A stretch of 64,000 nucleotides of DNA from Gammaproteobacteria bacterium (GTDB lineage Bacteria; Pseudomonadota; Gammaproteobacteria; GCA-002705445; GCA-002716945), in contig JADHNN010000004.1 in the NCBI GenBank assembly GCA_016779485.1, positions 1-64,000 of the forward strand, in the 5' to 3' direction. The position numbers were made by a program, and so were the translations under genes. The notes beneath the pieces were generated by a model, which was given only the letters and a program-made list of their open reading frames with translations, did no database searches and was not told where the DNA came from. Positions within the stretch are counted from its first letter, which is position 1. Each line of letters starts with the position of its first letter. Shown here one piece after another: positions 28,039 through 37,076 of the stretch.

Positions 28039-29256
28039 TTACCATTTTTTTTCAAGTTTTTTACGTAAATAAATCGCAGTAAGATTAAGCAAAATTAGAA
28101 AAGCAAGTAACACCATAATGGCAGCAGAGGTTCGCTCAGTGAAGGCTCGTTCAGGACTATCGGCCCACAAATAAATTTGAACAGGTAATGCAGTTGATGC
28201 ATCCATAGGTCCACCTGGGACATCTACTACAAAGGCAACCATGCCTATCATTAATAAAGGAGCAGTCTCGCCTATCGCTTGTGCTATACCTATAATCGTC
28301 CCTGTCAATATACCAGGCATCGCCAAGGGAAGCGTAAATCCAAATATTGTTTGTACTTTGCTAGCCCCCATTCCTATAGCTGCTTCTTCTATAGAAGGAG
28401 GAACAGATTTAATAGCGGCTCTTGCTGCAATAACTATTGTTGGCAAGGTCATTAAAGCAAGAGTTAATCCTCCAACTAAAGGAGCAGATCTGGGTAATTC
28501 AAAAAAATTTAAAAAAATTGCGAGCCCGAGCAAACCAAATACTATGGATGGAACCGCTGCTAAATTATTTATATTTGTTTCTATCAAATCAGAAAATTTA
28601 TTTTTGGATGCTATTTTTTCTAGATAAACGGCAGCCATGACAGCTATAGGAAATGAGACTAGAAATGCGATTAATATAGAATATAAAGAGCCTATGATAG
28701 CACCTTTAATGCCTGCCATTTCCGGCTCTCGACTATCAGCTGATGATAGTAGATATTTATTGGACTGGAGTTCTATCAAATTTTTTGATTCGAGCTGATC
28801 AACAAATTTCATTTGATTTTCATCAATTCTTCCTGCGGTATCCCCTTGTCTTTTGACGGTACCTTTTATGTACATATCTAAATCTGCAGAAGCTAAAAAC
28901 CAATGGTACCCTTCAATGATTTTACCTTCATTTTTGTCTAGGAGTTCTTCAAATTCATATTTTGCACCCTTACTAAGGAGTGATAATGCAGCTCTTCTCT
29001 CAGTCCGCGATTGTATTTCAGGAAACATTTTTAAAAAACTTTTATTTAATTCAGCTCGAGGATTAATTTCACTTTTGTTTACATCAAGAGGAATATTTAA
29101 ATTGACTGCAACATAAGTTTGTTTAAAAGCAGAAATTCCCGTTGAAAATATATTAAAAAGAAGAATGGCTAAAAAACTTATTGCAACCAAAACGGCAGTC
29201 TTTCCATATAATTGAAATCTTTTTTCTTTTTTATTTCTTAGAGAGATCTTATTCAT
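28039..29256 (-). CDS. pstA: Phosphate ABC transporter permease PstA
   Basis: At 405 aa this is longer than E. coli PstA (296 aa). One N-terminal span (VLVAISFLAILLFNIFSTGISAF) is followed by a soluble region of about 130 residues, then the permease core from about residue 185. The core carries the EAA-like loop ESIEEAAIGMGASKVQTIFGFTLPLAMPGI-type segment. Such long PstA forms are known in other gammaproteobacteria. It overlaps pstC by 8 nt. Confidence 0.93.
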   Translation of the reverse strand: MNKISLRNKKEKRFQLYGKTAVLVAISFLAILLFNIFSTGISAFKQTYVAVNLNIPLDVNKSEINPRAELNKSFLKMFPEIQSRTERRAALSLLSKGAKYEFEELLDKNEGKIIEGYHWFLASADLDMYIKGTVKRQGDTAGRIDENQMKFVDQLESKNLIELQSNKYLLSSADSREPEMAGIKGAIIGSLYSILIAFLVSFPIAVMAAVYLEKIASKNKFSDLIETNINNLAAVPSIVFGLLGLAIFLNFFELPRSAPLVGGLTLALMTLPTIVIAARAAIKSVPPSIEEAAIGMGASKVQTIFGFTLPLAMPGILTGTIIGIAQAIGETAPLLMIGMVAFVVDVPGGPMDASTALPVQIYLWADSPERAFTERTSAAIMVLLAFLILLNLTAIYLRKKLEKKW

Positions 29257-30616
29257 ATTCTTCTCTATATTTTTTAACTATTGTTAGTGATATAACATTC
29301 AAGACTAAAGTGATGAAAAATAATACGAAGGCTAACGCAAAAGCAGATAATGTTTTTGGGCTATCAAACTCTTGGTCACCTGTAAGTAATCCAACTATTT
29401 GCACTGTAACAGTACTTACGCTATCAAAGGGATTGAAGGTGAGATTTGCAGCAAAACCTGCAGCCATCACAACTATCATAGTCTCACCTATTGCACGAGA
29501 AAAAGCTAACAAGAAGCTTCCTACAATGCCGTGGAATGAAGCTGGAATAATTACTTGTTTTGTAGTCTCTGATAGTGTTGCTCCCATTGCAAGTGAACCC
29601 TCTTTAAGTGAGCGAGGCACGGCTGTTAATGCATCATCAGTTAATGATGCCACAAAAGGTATAATCATAATTCCAAGAACAGAACCAGCAATCAGCGCAC
29701 TTTCTGAACTCATATTCGTAAAAGATAAGAATGCTCCCATATCTCTAAAGAATGGAGCGACAGTTATCACGGCAAAGAACCCGTAGACTACTGTTGGAAT
29801 ACCAGCAAGTATCTCAATAATTGGTTTTGCATAACTTCTTACTCTATCAGAGGCATATTGAGATAGATAAATTGCAGAAAACATACCTATGGGGGCAGCC
29901 ACTGCCATTGCAATAAATGCAATAAGAAGTGTTCCTGTAAAAACTGGTATAGCACCAAAGCTACCTGAAGATCCGACTTGGTCAGCTCTTATTGCCATTT
30001 GAGGACTCCAATGTAATCCAAATAAAAAATCAAATACATTTACAGAGTCAAAAAATCTAAGAGTTTCAAATAATAATGACAAAACAATACCAATGGTTAC
30101 AAATATTGCAAAAACTGCAGAGGCTCGCATGACATAAATGACTACTTTTTCTATATAATCTCTAGCTTTAAATTGAACCTCAACAAATTTTAATGAGTAT
30201 CTAAAAAACATTAGGGTTAGCGTCAAGATAACAATGAACTGCAATATCTTATTGTTGTATTGCAATGATTGATAATGTTCTACCGCTGGCAAAAAGCCGA
30301 CATGATCAATTATGCTTTCTGATGATCCTTCTACATAAGCTATAACCCCATCTGTATAAAATCTTACTAGCCCACTGTCAGTTACATCTGAAAAAAATTC
30401 TTTGAGAGTAATATTGGTTATTATATTTACAATAAATGACCAGGAGATTAATAATATAATTGCAGGGACTAGAGTCATAAAAGCTGAATATAGACCATGA
30501 TAATGTGGTTGAGAATGCATTATGTTAACCTCAGATAATGCATTGGCCTTACTCTTATTGAGTACAAAGCCATATAAAGCAAGAGCAATAATTAAGATGA
30601 GTAGGAATTCAGTCAT
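29249..30616 (-). CDS. pstC: Phosphate ABC transporter permease PstC
   Basis: The 455-aa permease is longer than E. coli PstC (319 aa) and, like the PstA here, has an extra N-terminal portion of about 170 residues with two or three spans and a soluble segment. The core holds GIFSAIYLSQYASDRVR, LAGIPTVVYGFFAV and the EAA loop SLKEGSLAMGATLSETTKQVI. It forms the inner-membrane channel with PstA. The gap to the upstream aquaporin gene is 55 bp. Confidence 0.93.
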   Translation of the reverse strand: MTEFLLILIIALALYGFVLNKSKANALSEVNIMHSQPHYHGLYSAFMTLVPAIILLISWSFIVNIITNITLKEFFSDVTDSGLVRFYTDGVIAYVEGSSESIIDHVGFLPAVEHYQSLQYNNKILQFIVILTLTLMFFRYSLKFVEVQFKARDYIEKVVIYVMRASAVFAIFVTIGIVLSLLFETLRFFDSVNVFDFLFGLHWSPQMAIRADQVGSSGSFGAIPVFTGTLLIAFIAMAVAAPIGMFSAIYLSQYASDRVRSYAKPIIEILAGIPTVVYGFFAVITVAPFFRDMGAFLSFTNMSSESALIAGSVLGIMIIPFVASLTDDALTAVPRSLKEGSLAMGATLSETTKQVIIPASFHGIVGSFLLAFSRAIGETMIVVMAAGFAANLTFNPFDSVSTVTVQIVGLLTGDQEFDSPKTLSAFALAFVLFFITLVLNVISLTIVKKYREEYE

Positions 30617-30671
30617 ATCTTTTAGTTAACTTATGCTAAATCTTCAATGTTACAGTTGTGTTAAATATCCC

Positions 30672-31313
30672 TTAACTTCTGATGTAATTATATGTCTTGG
30701 TTGCTAAATAAGCTCCAATGAGCTGAGCGAAGATGAATCCAATTATATTGGCAGGATCAATCCCTGTATAGGTGTCAGTAAACGAACGCGCAATTGTAAT
30801 TGCTGGATTAGCAAATGAGGTTGAAGAAGTGAAAAAATATCCCGCCCCTATATAAACACCAACAATAACACCCACTGATAAATCATTTCTTTTCTGGGAC
30901 ATGCAAATGATAAAAACCAATAAAAATGAAGCAATGATTTCTGAAAATATAATATTGCCTCCACTTCTGTCTTTCGTACTAAAATCAAGAATGCTCATAT
31001 CAAACATGATATGAACAAAAACTACACCTACTATAGCCCCCAACACATGACTAAGAACATATCTAAAAAAATCTATTTTTTCTAACTTGCCTTGCATATA
31101 AAAACTAAAGGAGAGTGCAGGATTAAAATGAGCTCCGGATATTTCTCTAAAAGTCATGATAATCACAATAAGGATAGCTGCTGTTGAAACTGAGTTTATT
31201 AACAAAGTGATGCCCTCAATACCTTCGCTTATGTTTTGAGCCATTATGCCACTGCCTACTACACCCATAGTAAGGATCATCATGCCAAGAAACTCTGATA
31301 TTATTTTTTTCAT
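30672..31313 (-). CDS. MIP-family aquaporin, AqpS-like channel
   Basis: The 213-aa protein has six hydrophobic spans and both MIP half-helix motifs: HFNPAL near residue 62 and FANPAI near 170, in two inverted halves. N-terminal SEFLGMMILTMGVVGSG is typical of the MIP family. Its place between pstS and pstC, with arsC at the end of the same cluster, resembles aqpS-arsC arsenic systems in which the channel lets arsenite out. Water or glycerol transport cannot be excluded. It lies just after the pstS stem-loop and presumably uses the same transcript. Confidence 0.8.
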   Translation of the reverse strand: MKKIISEFLGMMILTMGVVGSGIMAQNISEGIEGITLLINSVSTAAILIVIIMTFREISGAHFNPALSFSFYMQGKLEKIDFFRYVLSHVLGAIVGVVFVHIMFDMSILDFSTKDRSGGNIIFSEIIASFLLVFIICMSQKRNDLSVGVIVGVYIGAGYFFTSSTSFANPAITIARSFTDTYTGIDPANIIGFIFAQLIGAYLATKTYNYIRS

Positions 31314-31323
31314 AAATATAATG

Positions 31324-31354
31324 AAGTATCGCCTGGTTTAATCAGGCGATACTT
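31324..31354 (-). terminator. Stem-loop between pstS and the aquaporin gene, likely attenuator
   Basis: AAGTATCGCCTG and CAGGCGATACTT form a perfect 12-bp stem with a 7-nt loop, about 20 bp past the pstS stop. The run after it on the minus strand is TCATTATATTT, only moderately T-rich, so it may be leaky. Such an element would let PstS, needed in excess, be made at higher levels than the downstream permease genes. Confidence 0.75.
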
Positions 31355-31373
31355 TTAAGTTATATGGAGTTGG

Positions 31374-32411
31374 TTAACGAACCAGTTTTGCAAGTGATTT
31401 TGCATCACTTTGAAACTTAGCTCGTGTACTAGCTGGTAAAGGTATTAAACCTTTATCGACTAAGTAGCCACCCTCTCCTACAGCATCGTCTTTCATGAAA
31501 AATTCCATGTATTCTTGAACTCCAGGAATAACACCCACGTGATCATTTTTCACATAAAAGAATAGTGAGCGTGATACTTTATAATCACCAGATGCAATAG
31601 CATCAAATGTTGGAGCTACTCCATCGATAACTGCTCCTTTTACTTTGTCTTTATTCTGATCTAAGAAACTGAATCCAAACACACCGAATGAGTCTTTATT
31701 TGAAGTAAGTTTTTGGATAATTAAGTTATCATTCTCACCTGCTTCAACGTATGGTCCATCTTCACGAACTGTACGGCAAAGTTTTTTCCATGCTTTTTTA
31801 TCTTTTTTCTTTAATGCCTTGATCCAAGCAATTTCACTGCATCCACCGCTTAGCGCAATTTCAGCAAACGCATCTCTTGTACCAGATGTAGGCGGAGGTC
31901 CATAAACCACTATAGGTATATTAGGAAGCCCAGCTCTAACTTGATTCCATGTTTTGTATGGATTTGGGCCAGTGACACCGTCCATGATACCAATGGGAAC
32001 TTCTTTAGCTAGTGCTAAATATAAATCCTTTCTTGTAAGCTGCACTGTTGGACCGCTTTTTGCATTCGCTACAACGATACCATCAAAACCAATTTTCATC
32101 TCAGTAATATCTGTAATTCCATTTTTTGCACACAGCTTTACTTCTTTCATCTTAATTCTTCTTGATGCATTAGTAATGTCCGGTGTTGATGGGCCTTTAC
32201 CTGCACAGAATAATTTAAGACCGCCACCAGAACCTGTAGATTCAATGATGGGCGCCTTAAAACCATTGTCAGCTCTTCCGAATTCTTCAGCTACAACAGT
32301 CGCAAAAGGATAAACGGTAGAGGATCCAACGATCTTGATTGTATCTCTTGCTTCGACACTTGATACACCTAGTGCAACCAAAAATGTCAGTGCTGTTGAT
32401 AAATTTTTCAT
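31374..32411 (-). CDS. pstS: Phosphate ABC transporter substrate-binding protein PstS
   Basis: The 345-aa precursor has a signal peptide (MKNLSTALTFLVALGVSSVEA) and the PstS start DTIKIVGSSTVYPFA, then STGSGGGLKLFCAG, DITNASRRIK, FDGIVVANAKSG and PPPTSGTRDAFAE, which supply phosphate ligands (Ser, Asp, Arg, Thr). It is periplasmic and feeds PstCAB. The subtype resembles SphX-like PstS proteins of marine and cyanobacterial genomes more than E. coli PstS. A Pho box lies about 70 bp upstream and a stem-loop about 20 bp downstream. Confidence 0.95.
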   Translation of the reverse strand: MKNLSTALTFLVALGVSSVEARDTIKIVGSSTVYPFATVVAEEFGRADNGFKAPIIESTGSGGGLKLFCAGKGPSTPDITNASRRIKMKEVKLCAKNGITDITEMKIGFDGIVVANAKSGPTVQLTRKDLYLALAKEVPIGIMDGVTGPNPYKTWNQVRAGLPNIPIVVYGPPPTSGTRDAFAEIALSGGCSEIAWIKALKKKDKKAWKKLCRTVREDGPYVEAGENDNLIIQKLTSNKDSFGVFGFSFLDQNKDKVKGAVIDGVAPTFDAIASGDYKVSRSLFFYVKNDHVGVIPGVQEYMEFFMKDDAVGEGGYLVDKGLIPLPASTRAKFQSDAKSLAKLVR

Positions 32412-32479
32412 GTTGTCTCCATATATAAATTAAGTAGTATGATTACACAAGATGCGCATGAAGTAGAAATTAAATATTT

Positions 32480-32497
32480 ATGACAGATTTATGAATC
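32480..32497 (-). promoter_or_regulatory. Pho box upstream of pstS
   Basis: On the minus strand this reads GATTCAT-AAAT-CTGTCAT, two 7-bp half-sites with an 11-bp period, one perfect. It overlaps the last codons of phoR, so phoR is upstream of the PhoB-driven promoter. The core matches the porin site at 22381. Confidence 0.82.
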
Positions 32498-33712
32498 TGA
32501 GCTAAACTTGGGTAAATCTACTGTAAAAGTAGAGCCAACACCTTCTTCGCTAGAGATAGATAGATTACCAGCATGTCTGTTTACTATATGTTTTACTATA
32601 GATAATCCAAGGCCTGAACTATTTTTTTTATATTTATTTGCTGTTTTGGATCTGAAGAATCTCTCAGAAACTCTCAATATGTCATCTTTGGGTATTCCAT
32701 GTCCTTGATCGGTAATTTTAAATTCTATGTTCTTATCTTTATTGGATAGCGATATCTTAATCTCAGTACCAGAATCACTATAGGTGATAGCATTATCTAA
32801 TAAATTTTCAAAAATTTCTGTAATTTGATCTTGATTACCCTTTACATAAAAATTTTCTTGATTGTAGTCTCTATCGAATGAAATACTGATCTTTTTCTTG
32901 CCTGCTATTGATTGAACAGAATCGCATGCTGAGCTGCAGCATAGCCACAAGTCAACTTTTTCATTTGGTATTTGATACTCTGACTCTTCTACACGGGATA
33001 ATGAAAGCGTATCATTTACCAGTCTCTGCATTCTCTCTGCTTCTGTCTGAATAATATTCAAGAATTTTTCTTTTTTTGATTCATCATTTTTAGCAGGTCC
33101 ATTGATAGTTTCAATGAATCCTATTATGGCAGTCAGGGGTGTTTTAAGCTCATGGCTCACATTTGAGACAAAATCAGATTTAACTTTTTCTGCCATCTTT
33201 TGAGACGTTTTATCTATCATCAGTACTAGAGCATATTTATCTTTTTTAATTGTCAGAGGAAATACTTGAGCCTGCATATATTTATGTACTTGATCATAAA
33301 TTATGAAATCAATATCACCCTTTTTGTTGTTGACGAGAGCATCGCTAAGTGCAGTATTAAGTTCATTTGATCTCAAACATAACGATAAATTCATGCCATT
33401 AGCATCTTTGCCAATGTATGAGTTAAATGCAACATTTGATTGAGTTATAGTATATGAACTGTCAATAATTATCATTGGAAATGTATTTTGATTAAATACG
33501 CTTTTATCTTTTTCTGATAAAAAGAAATTCTTCTTTATATTTTTATTATCGATTCTTACAACAAATTTTTTATTTTTGTCTTCTTTTTTTAATGCTAGGG
33601 AATATATTAAGATATAAAAAAATGATACAACAAAAACAAAAGTTAAAGAGACATCATTAAGTAAAGCAAGTGACAAGGTAATAAGTATTATCGATATAAT
33701 GCCTGCAATCAT
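32489..33712 (-). CDS. phoR: Phosphate regulon sensor histidine kinase PhoR
   Basis: The 407-aa kinase has two N-terminal membrane spans (to about residue 42), a PAS-like region (about 75-170), a HisKA domain with the phospho-acceptor His in SNVSHELKTPLTAIIGF and an ATPase domain with ENLLDNAITYS, ITDQGHGIPKDD and SSGLGLSIVKHIVNRHAG. It would phosphorylate PhoB under low phosphate, with PstSCAB and PhoU as the sensing partners. It is separated from phoB by the whole pst block. A 71-bp gap divides it from a divergent gene. Confidence 0.93.
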   Translation of the reverse strand: MIAGIISIILITLSLALLNDVSLTFVFVVSFFYILIYSLALKKEDKNKKFVVRIDNKNIKKNFFLSEKDKSVFNQNTFPMIIIDSSYTITQSNVAFNSYIGKDANGMNLSLCLRSNELNTALSDALVNNKKGDIDFIIYDQVHKYMQAQVFPLTIKKDKYALVLMIDKTSQKMAEKVKSDFVSNVSHELKTPLTAIIGFIETINGPAKNDESKKEKFLNIIQTEAERMQRLVNDTLSLSRVEESEYQIPNEKVDLWLCCSSACDSVQSIAGKKKISISFDRDYNQENFYVKGNQDQITEIFENLLDNAITYSDSGTEIKISLSNKDKNIEFKITDQGHGIPKDDILRVSERFFRSKTANKYKKNSSGLGLSIVKHIVNRHAGNLSISSEEGVGSTFTVDLPKFSSDS

Positions 33713-33783
33713 AATAGCTAGCTGATTTTTACTATTGAATATAACGAGTTCATGATAATATTTAAAACCATAATATCAGATAT

Positions 33784-34899
33784 ATGACAGATATAATATT
33801 CCATAAATCAAGCAAATATATTGATGATGACATAGACTATTATGCATCAGACACTAGAGACAAACATGGTGCTGTGAAGCCCAGCAAAGACATTAAAAGC
33901 TACACTCTAGATTCAATAAATTTTGATAATGACACAGAGCTTCCCTCTTTATATTTCCCGTTTCAGAAAGAATCTATAGACAGAATATATTTAGGCATCA
34001 GTTTCCCGCTCTATGCTAATAACTGGGGGGCAGAATTTCTCAGATATTTGATGTACGTAATCAAAAGAGATGGTGCGGTGATTTTTCCAGTTTATGCTGA
34101 AAGACAAGGCGTAGAAAAAAACTATTGGTCGAGAAGTATTCTAGAAGTTGCGTTTCAAAGCAGGCAAAAATGGTGGGGGATGAGTAATATATGGGCTGAA
34201 AATGATGGCGTGATGTCAATGAGAATTGGGAAGAAAGAGCCTAAAGTCCGTAACAGTACTTTTACATATTTTATTGATAAAAAATTGCCTGAATTTTACC
34301 GAAATAATGATTTTGATAATCTAAAAACTGAAATTAATAATCACAATGAAAATTTAAGACTCAGTGCAGTTGTAGAGAAGATTATTCTTGATAACCATGG
34401 AAGGAATAAAAAAATCAATCTAGTGGTTGTAAGTGATAATACGTTACTTGGTATGGAATTAGCTTGTAGCGATTATATGAATATAAAAAGTACAAAAGTA
34501 TACTCTAATATAAATAATAATATTGATGCAAAGCAGGAATACTTACCTGAACAAATAAACGATTACTATAATCATGTTGCAACAACTTTGAATGAGAATT
34601 TTTTTGTTTCAAAGCATAATGTAGTTTTAATTGACCAGAAATATTTTAATCAAGAGCTGAGTGATCATATCATAGCTAATGCATTGAACAACCTGGATAA
34701 AGACGGATTTATTATTCTAGTTAATCGTCATTTGGAAAATAACTATAAATCATCTGACTATTCTCATACGGTTGGAACAAAACTTAAAGATGGGTATGAT
34801 ATACCGCATTATTCTGATTTAATATTTGAAGAGCTCAAGATAGAAAACACAAATAGAGACTCGGCGGTTAAAGTCATTCACAAAAAAGATAATGCATGA
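33784..34899 (+). CDS. Conserved-looking hypothetical protein, possible two-lobed alpha/beta fold
   Basis: I do not recognise this 371-aa soluble protein. The first half contains YLGISFPLYANNWGAEFLRYLMY and IKRDGAVIFPVYAER, which look like the end of a Rossmann-type fold. The second half has KINLVVVSDNTLLGMELACSDY and NALNNLDKDGFIILVNRH, which recall SAM-methyltransferase strands beta1 and beta5 without a clear GxGxG. No signal peptide or membrane span is seen. It starts 71 bp from divergent phoR, overlaps alsT by 8 nt and is therefore probably translated with that transporter. Confidence 0.75.
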   Translation: MTDIIFHKSSKYIDDDIDYYASDTRDKHGAVKPSKDIKSYTLDSINFDNDTELPSLYFPFQKESIDRIYLGISFPLYANNWGAEFLRYLMYVIKRDGAVIFPVYAERQGVEKNYWSRSILEVAFQSRQKWWGMSNIWAENDGVMSMRIGKKEPKVRNSTFTYFIDKKLPEFYRNNDFDNLKTEINNHNENLRLSAVVEKIILDNHGRNKKINLVVVSDNTLLGMELACSDYMNIKSTKVYSNINNNIDAKQEYLPEQINDYYNHVATTLNENFFVSKHNVVLIDQKYFNQELSDHIIANALNNLDKDGFIILVNRHLENNYKSSDYSHTVGTKLKDGYDIPHYSDLIFEELKIENTNRDSAVKVIHKKDNA

Positions 34900-36223
34900 T
34901 TTACTAAATACAGTAAGTAGTTTTATTTGGGGACCGTTTACACTAATACTGATTTTGGGTACAGGAGTTTTTCTAAGTCTTGGTCTTAAAGGTTTTACTT
35001 TTTCATATATTCTTTTTGCTTTTAAACAGATTTTTAAAAATGATGAGGATAAAACAGATGGACAAATTACATCATTTCAATCTTTAACAACTGCTTTATC
35101 TGCAACAATTGGTACTGGAAATATTGCCGGTGTAGCGACAGCTATTTATATTGGAGGCCCAGGCGCTATTTTTTGGATGTGGATTTCAGCATTATTTGGG
35201 ATGGCAACAAAATATGCTGAAGCATTTCTGGCAATTAAATACAGAGAAAAAAATATCAATGGTGAAACTGTCGGTGGACCAATGTATTACATTAAAAATG
35301 GACTATCGCAGAATTATATAATTTTTGCCTATCTTTTTGCCTTAGCAGGGATGATTGCTGCTCTGGGCATAGGTAATGGCGTACAGGTTAATTCTGTGTC
35401 GCAAGTTATCGAAAATGAATTTGGTATTTCATCACTTACAGTTGGATTTTTTATAGCAGTCTTTGTTGCTTTGGTAATAATCGGCGGAATACAATCTATA
35501 GGAAAAATTACATCAACTTTAGTTCCATTAATGTCGGCTATTTATATTCTTGGTGGATTGTTAATTATAATTATCAATCACGATAATATTTTATATATAT
35601 TTAATTTGATAGTTACCTCAGCTTTCACATCTACAGCCGCATCAGGAGGCTTTGCTGGAGCAACTGTTTGGATGGCATTAAGATATGGTGTTGCTCGTGG
35701 TGTATTTTCAAATGAAGCAGGATTGGGCAGCTCTCCAATTGCTCATGCAGCAGCAAATACAAATAATCCAACTAAGCAAGGAATGATTTCTATGTTGGAA
35801 CCGCTCATAGATACACTAGTAGTATGCACAATTACAGCTTTTGTTATACTAATGAGTAATCAATGGATAGAAGAGGTAAATGGAGCAGTTCTTACCGTAA
35901 CATCTTTTGAGAATTTACTTCATAACGGAAAGTACATTGTAATTTTTGGATTAATTCTATTTTCTTTCAGCACCATTATAGGCTGGAGTTATTATGGAGA
36001 AAAATGTGCCGAGTTTTTATTTGGCTCAAGCATAATAATCTATTACAGAATTTTATGGATAGTAATTATTCCTATTGCAGCCATCACTGAATTAAATTTA
36101 ATGTGGTTGATAGCTGATATAATGAATGGGCTGATGGCAATTCCTAATCTAATCGCACTTATATTGTTAGGTCCTATGATTTTTGCGAAAACTAAACAGT
36201 ATAAGGATACTTTGAAAGCTTAA
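34892..36223 (+). CDS. alsT: Sodium:alanine symporter family protein (AGCS)
   Basis: The 443-aa inner-membrane protein has about eleven spans. Family motifs are TALSATIGTGNIAGVATAI near residue 65, GPGAIFWMWISALFGMATKYAE, GETVGGPMYYIKNGL and YGVARGVFSNEAGLGSSPIAHAAA near 270. AGCS members import alanine or glycine with Na+. The partly overlapping upstream gene of unknown function and the nadC gene 6 bp downstream suggest a shared transcript, but no metabolic link is evident. Confidence 0.93.
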   Translation: MHDLLNTVSSFIWGPFTLILILGTGVFLSLGLKGFTFSYILFAFKQIFKNDEDKTDGQITSFQSLTTALSATIGTGNIAGVATAIYIGGPGAIFWMWISALFGMATKYAEAFLAIKYREKNINGETVGGPMYYIKNGLSQNYIIFAYLFALAGMIAALGIGNGVQVNSVSQVIENEFGISSLTVGFFIAVFVALVIIGGIQSIGKITSTLVPLMSAIYILGGLLIIIINHDNILYIFNLIVTSAFTSTAASGGFAGATVWMALRYGVARGVFSNEAGLGSSPIAHAAANTNNPTKQGMISMLEPLIDTLVVCTITAFVILMSNQWIEEVNGAVLTVTSFENLLHNGKYIVIFGLILFSFSTIIGWSYYGEKCAEFLFGSSIIIYYRILWIVIIPIAAITELNLMWLIADIMNGLMAIPNLIALILLGPMIFAKTKQYKDTLKA

Positions 36224-36229
36224 TACGGT

Positions 36230-37036
36230 ATGAAAATCAATGAACACATCAATATGGCTTTGAAGGAGGATGGTTATAAAAAAGATATCACTACGAATTT
36301 AGTTCCTTTGATAAATAAATGTAAAGCGATAATAAAAATAAAAGAAAACTCTCATGTATATGGATTGAAATGGCTCAAACAAGTATTTAAACAGGTTGAT
36401 AAAAAAATAAAATTCAAAACCTATGTAAATGACGGAGATTATGTAAATAAAAATAAAATTATAATTGATATATATGGGACAAACCATTCGATTCTCAAGG
36501 GAGAACGTGTCGCTTTGAATTATCTTCAAGCAATGTCTGGAACTTATGACCTATGCAAAAAATTCCAAAAGAAAGTAAAAGATAAAAATATTAAATTACT
36601 TCATACAAGAAAAACATTGCCATTATTTAGAGCTCCATTAATAGAATCTTGTAAAGCGGCTGGCTGTAACGCACATCGAGAAAATTTATCATCTGCTGTA
36701 CTAATTAAAGAGAATCATCTTAAGTTCATGGAAAACCCAAATGATATTATAAACCAAGCTATAAAAAATAATAAAATTGTTGTTGTTGAGGCAAAAACAA
36801 TTAAATTTGCTAAAACTTTAGATCAATACAAAATAAACCGGATACTGCTTGATAATTTTACCGCTGCTATGTTGAGAAAAATTGTTAAATATAAACTTAA
36901 ATCAAAACTAGAAGTCTCTGGGTCAGTCAATCTTAAGAATATAAATAACTTTGCTGTTAAAGGTGTAGATTATATATCTATTGGTGCACTTACAAAAAAT
37001 ATTGAATCACGAGACTTCTCTTTGTTGATAGTTTAA
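36230..37036 (+). CDS. nadC: Nicotinate-nucleotide pyrophosphorylase (carboxylating)
   Basis: NadC converts quinolinate and PRPP to nicotinate mononucleotide in NAD synthesis. The 268-aa protein keeps GERVALNYLQAMSG, the TRKT motif, a His-Arg pair (NAHRENL), VLIKENHL and the C-terminal LEVSGSVNL, DYISIGALT. It is divergent: HTRKTLP replaces DTRKTLP and the usual GGGxNHR is AGCNAHR, though the charged substrate contacts remain. An alternative is a ModD-like enzyme, but no molybdate genes are near. nadD, of the same pathway, is at 45.5 kb. Confidence 0.87.
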   Translation: MKINEHINMALKEDGYKKDITTNLVPLINKCKAIIKIKENSHVYGLKWLKQVFKQVDKKIKFKTYVNDGDYVNKNKIIIDIYGTNHSILKGERVALNYLQAMSGTYDLCKKFQKKVKDKNIKLLHTRKTLPLFRAPLIESCKAAGCNAHRENLSSAVLIKENHLKFMENPNDIINQAIKNNKIVVVEAKTIKFAKTLDQYKINRILLDNFTAAMLRKIVKYKLKSKLEVSGSVNLKNINNFAVKGVDYISIGALTKNIESRDFSLLIV

Positions 37037-37076
37037 AAGTATGTGCTACTCTTACAAGCTGATATAATAAGTGCGA

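Noticed and set aside
28241-29786. Plus-strand ORFs of 67-201 aa opposite pstA and pstC
   Set aside because: Antisense shadows; the permease frames carry family motifs throughout.
33784-33790. ATGACAG that could be a PhoB half-site near phoR
   Set aside because: It is the start codon region of the 371-aa gene, and no second half-site lies 11 bp to either side.
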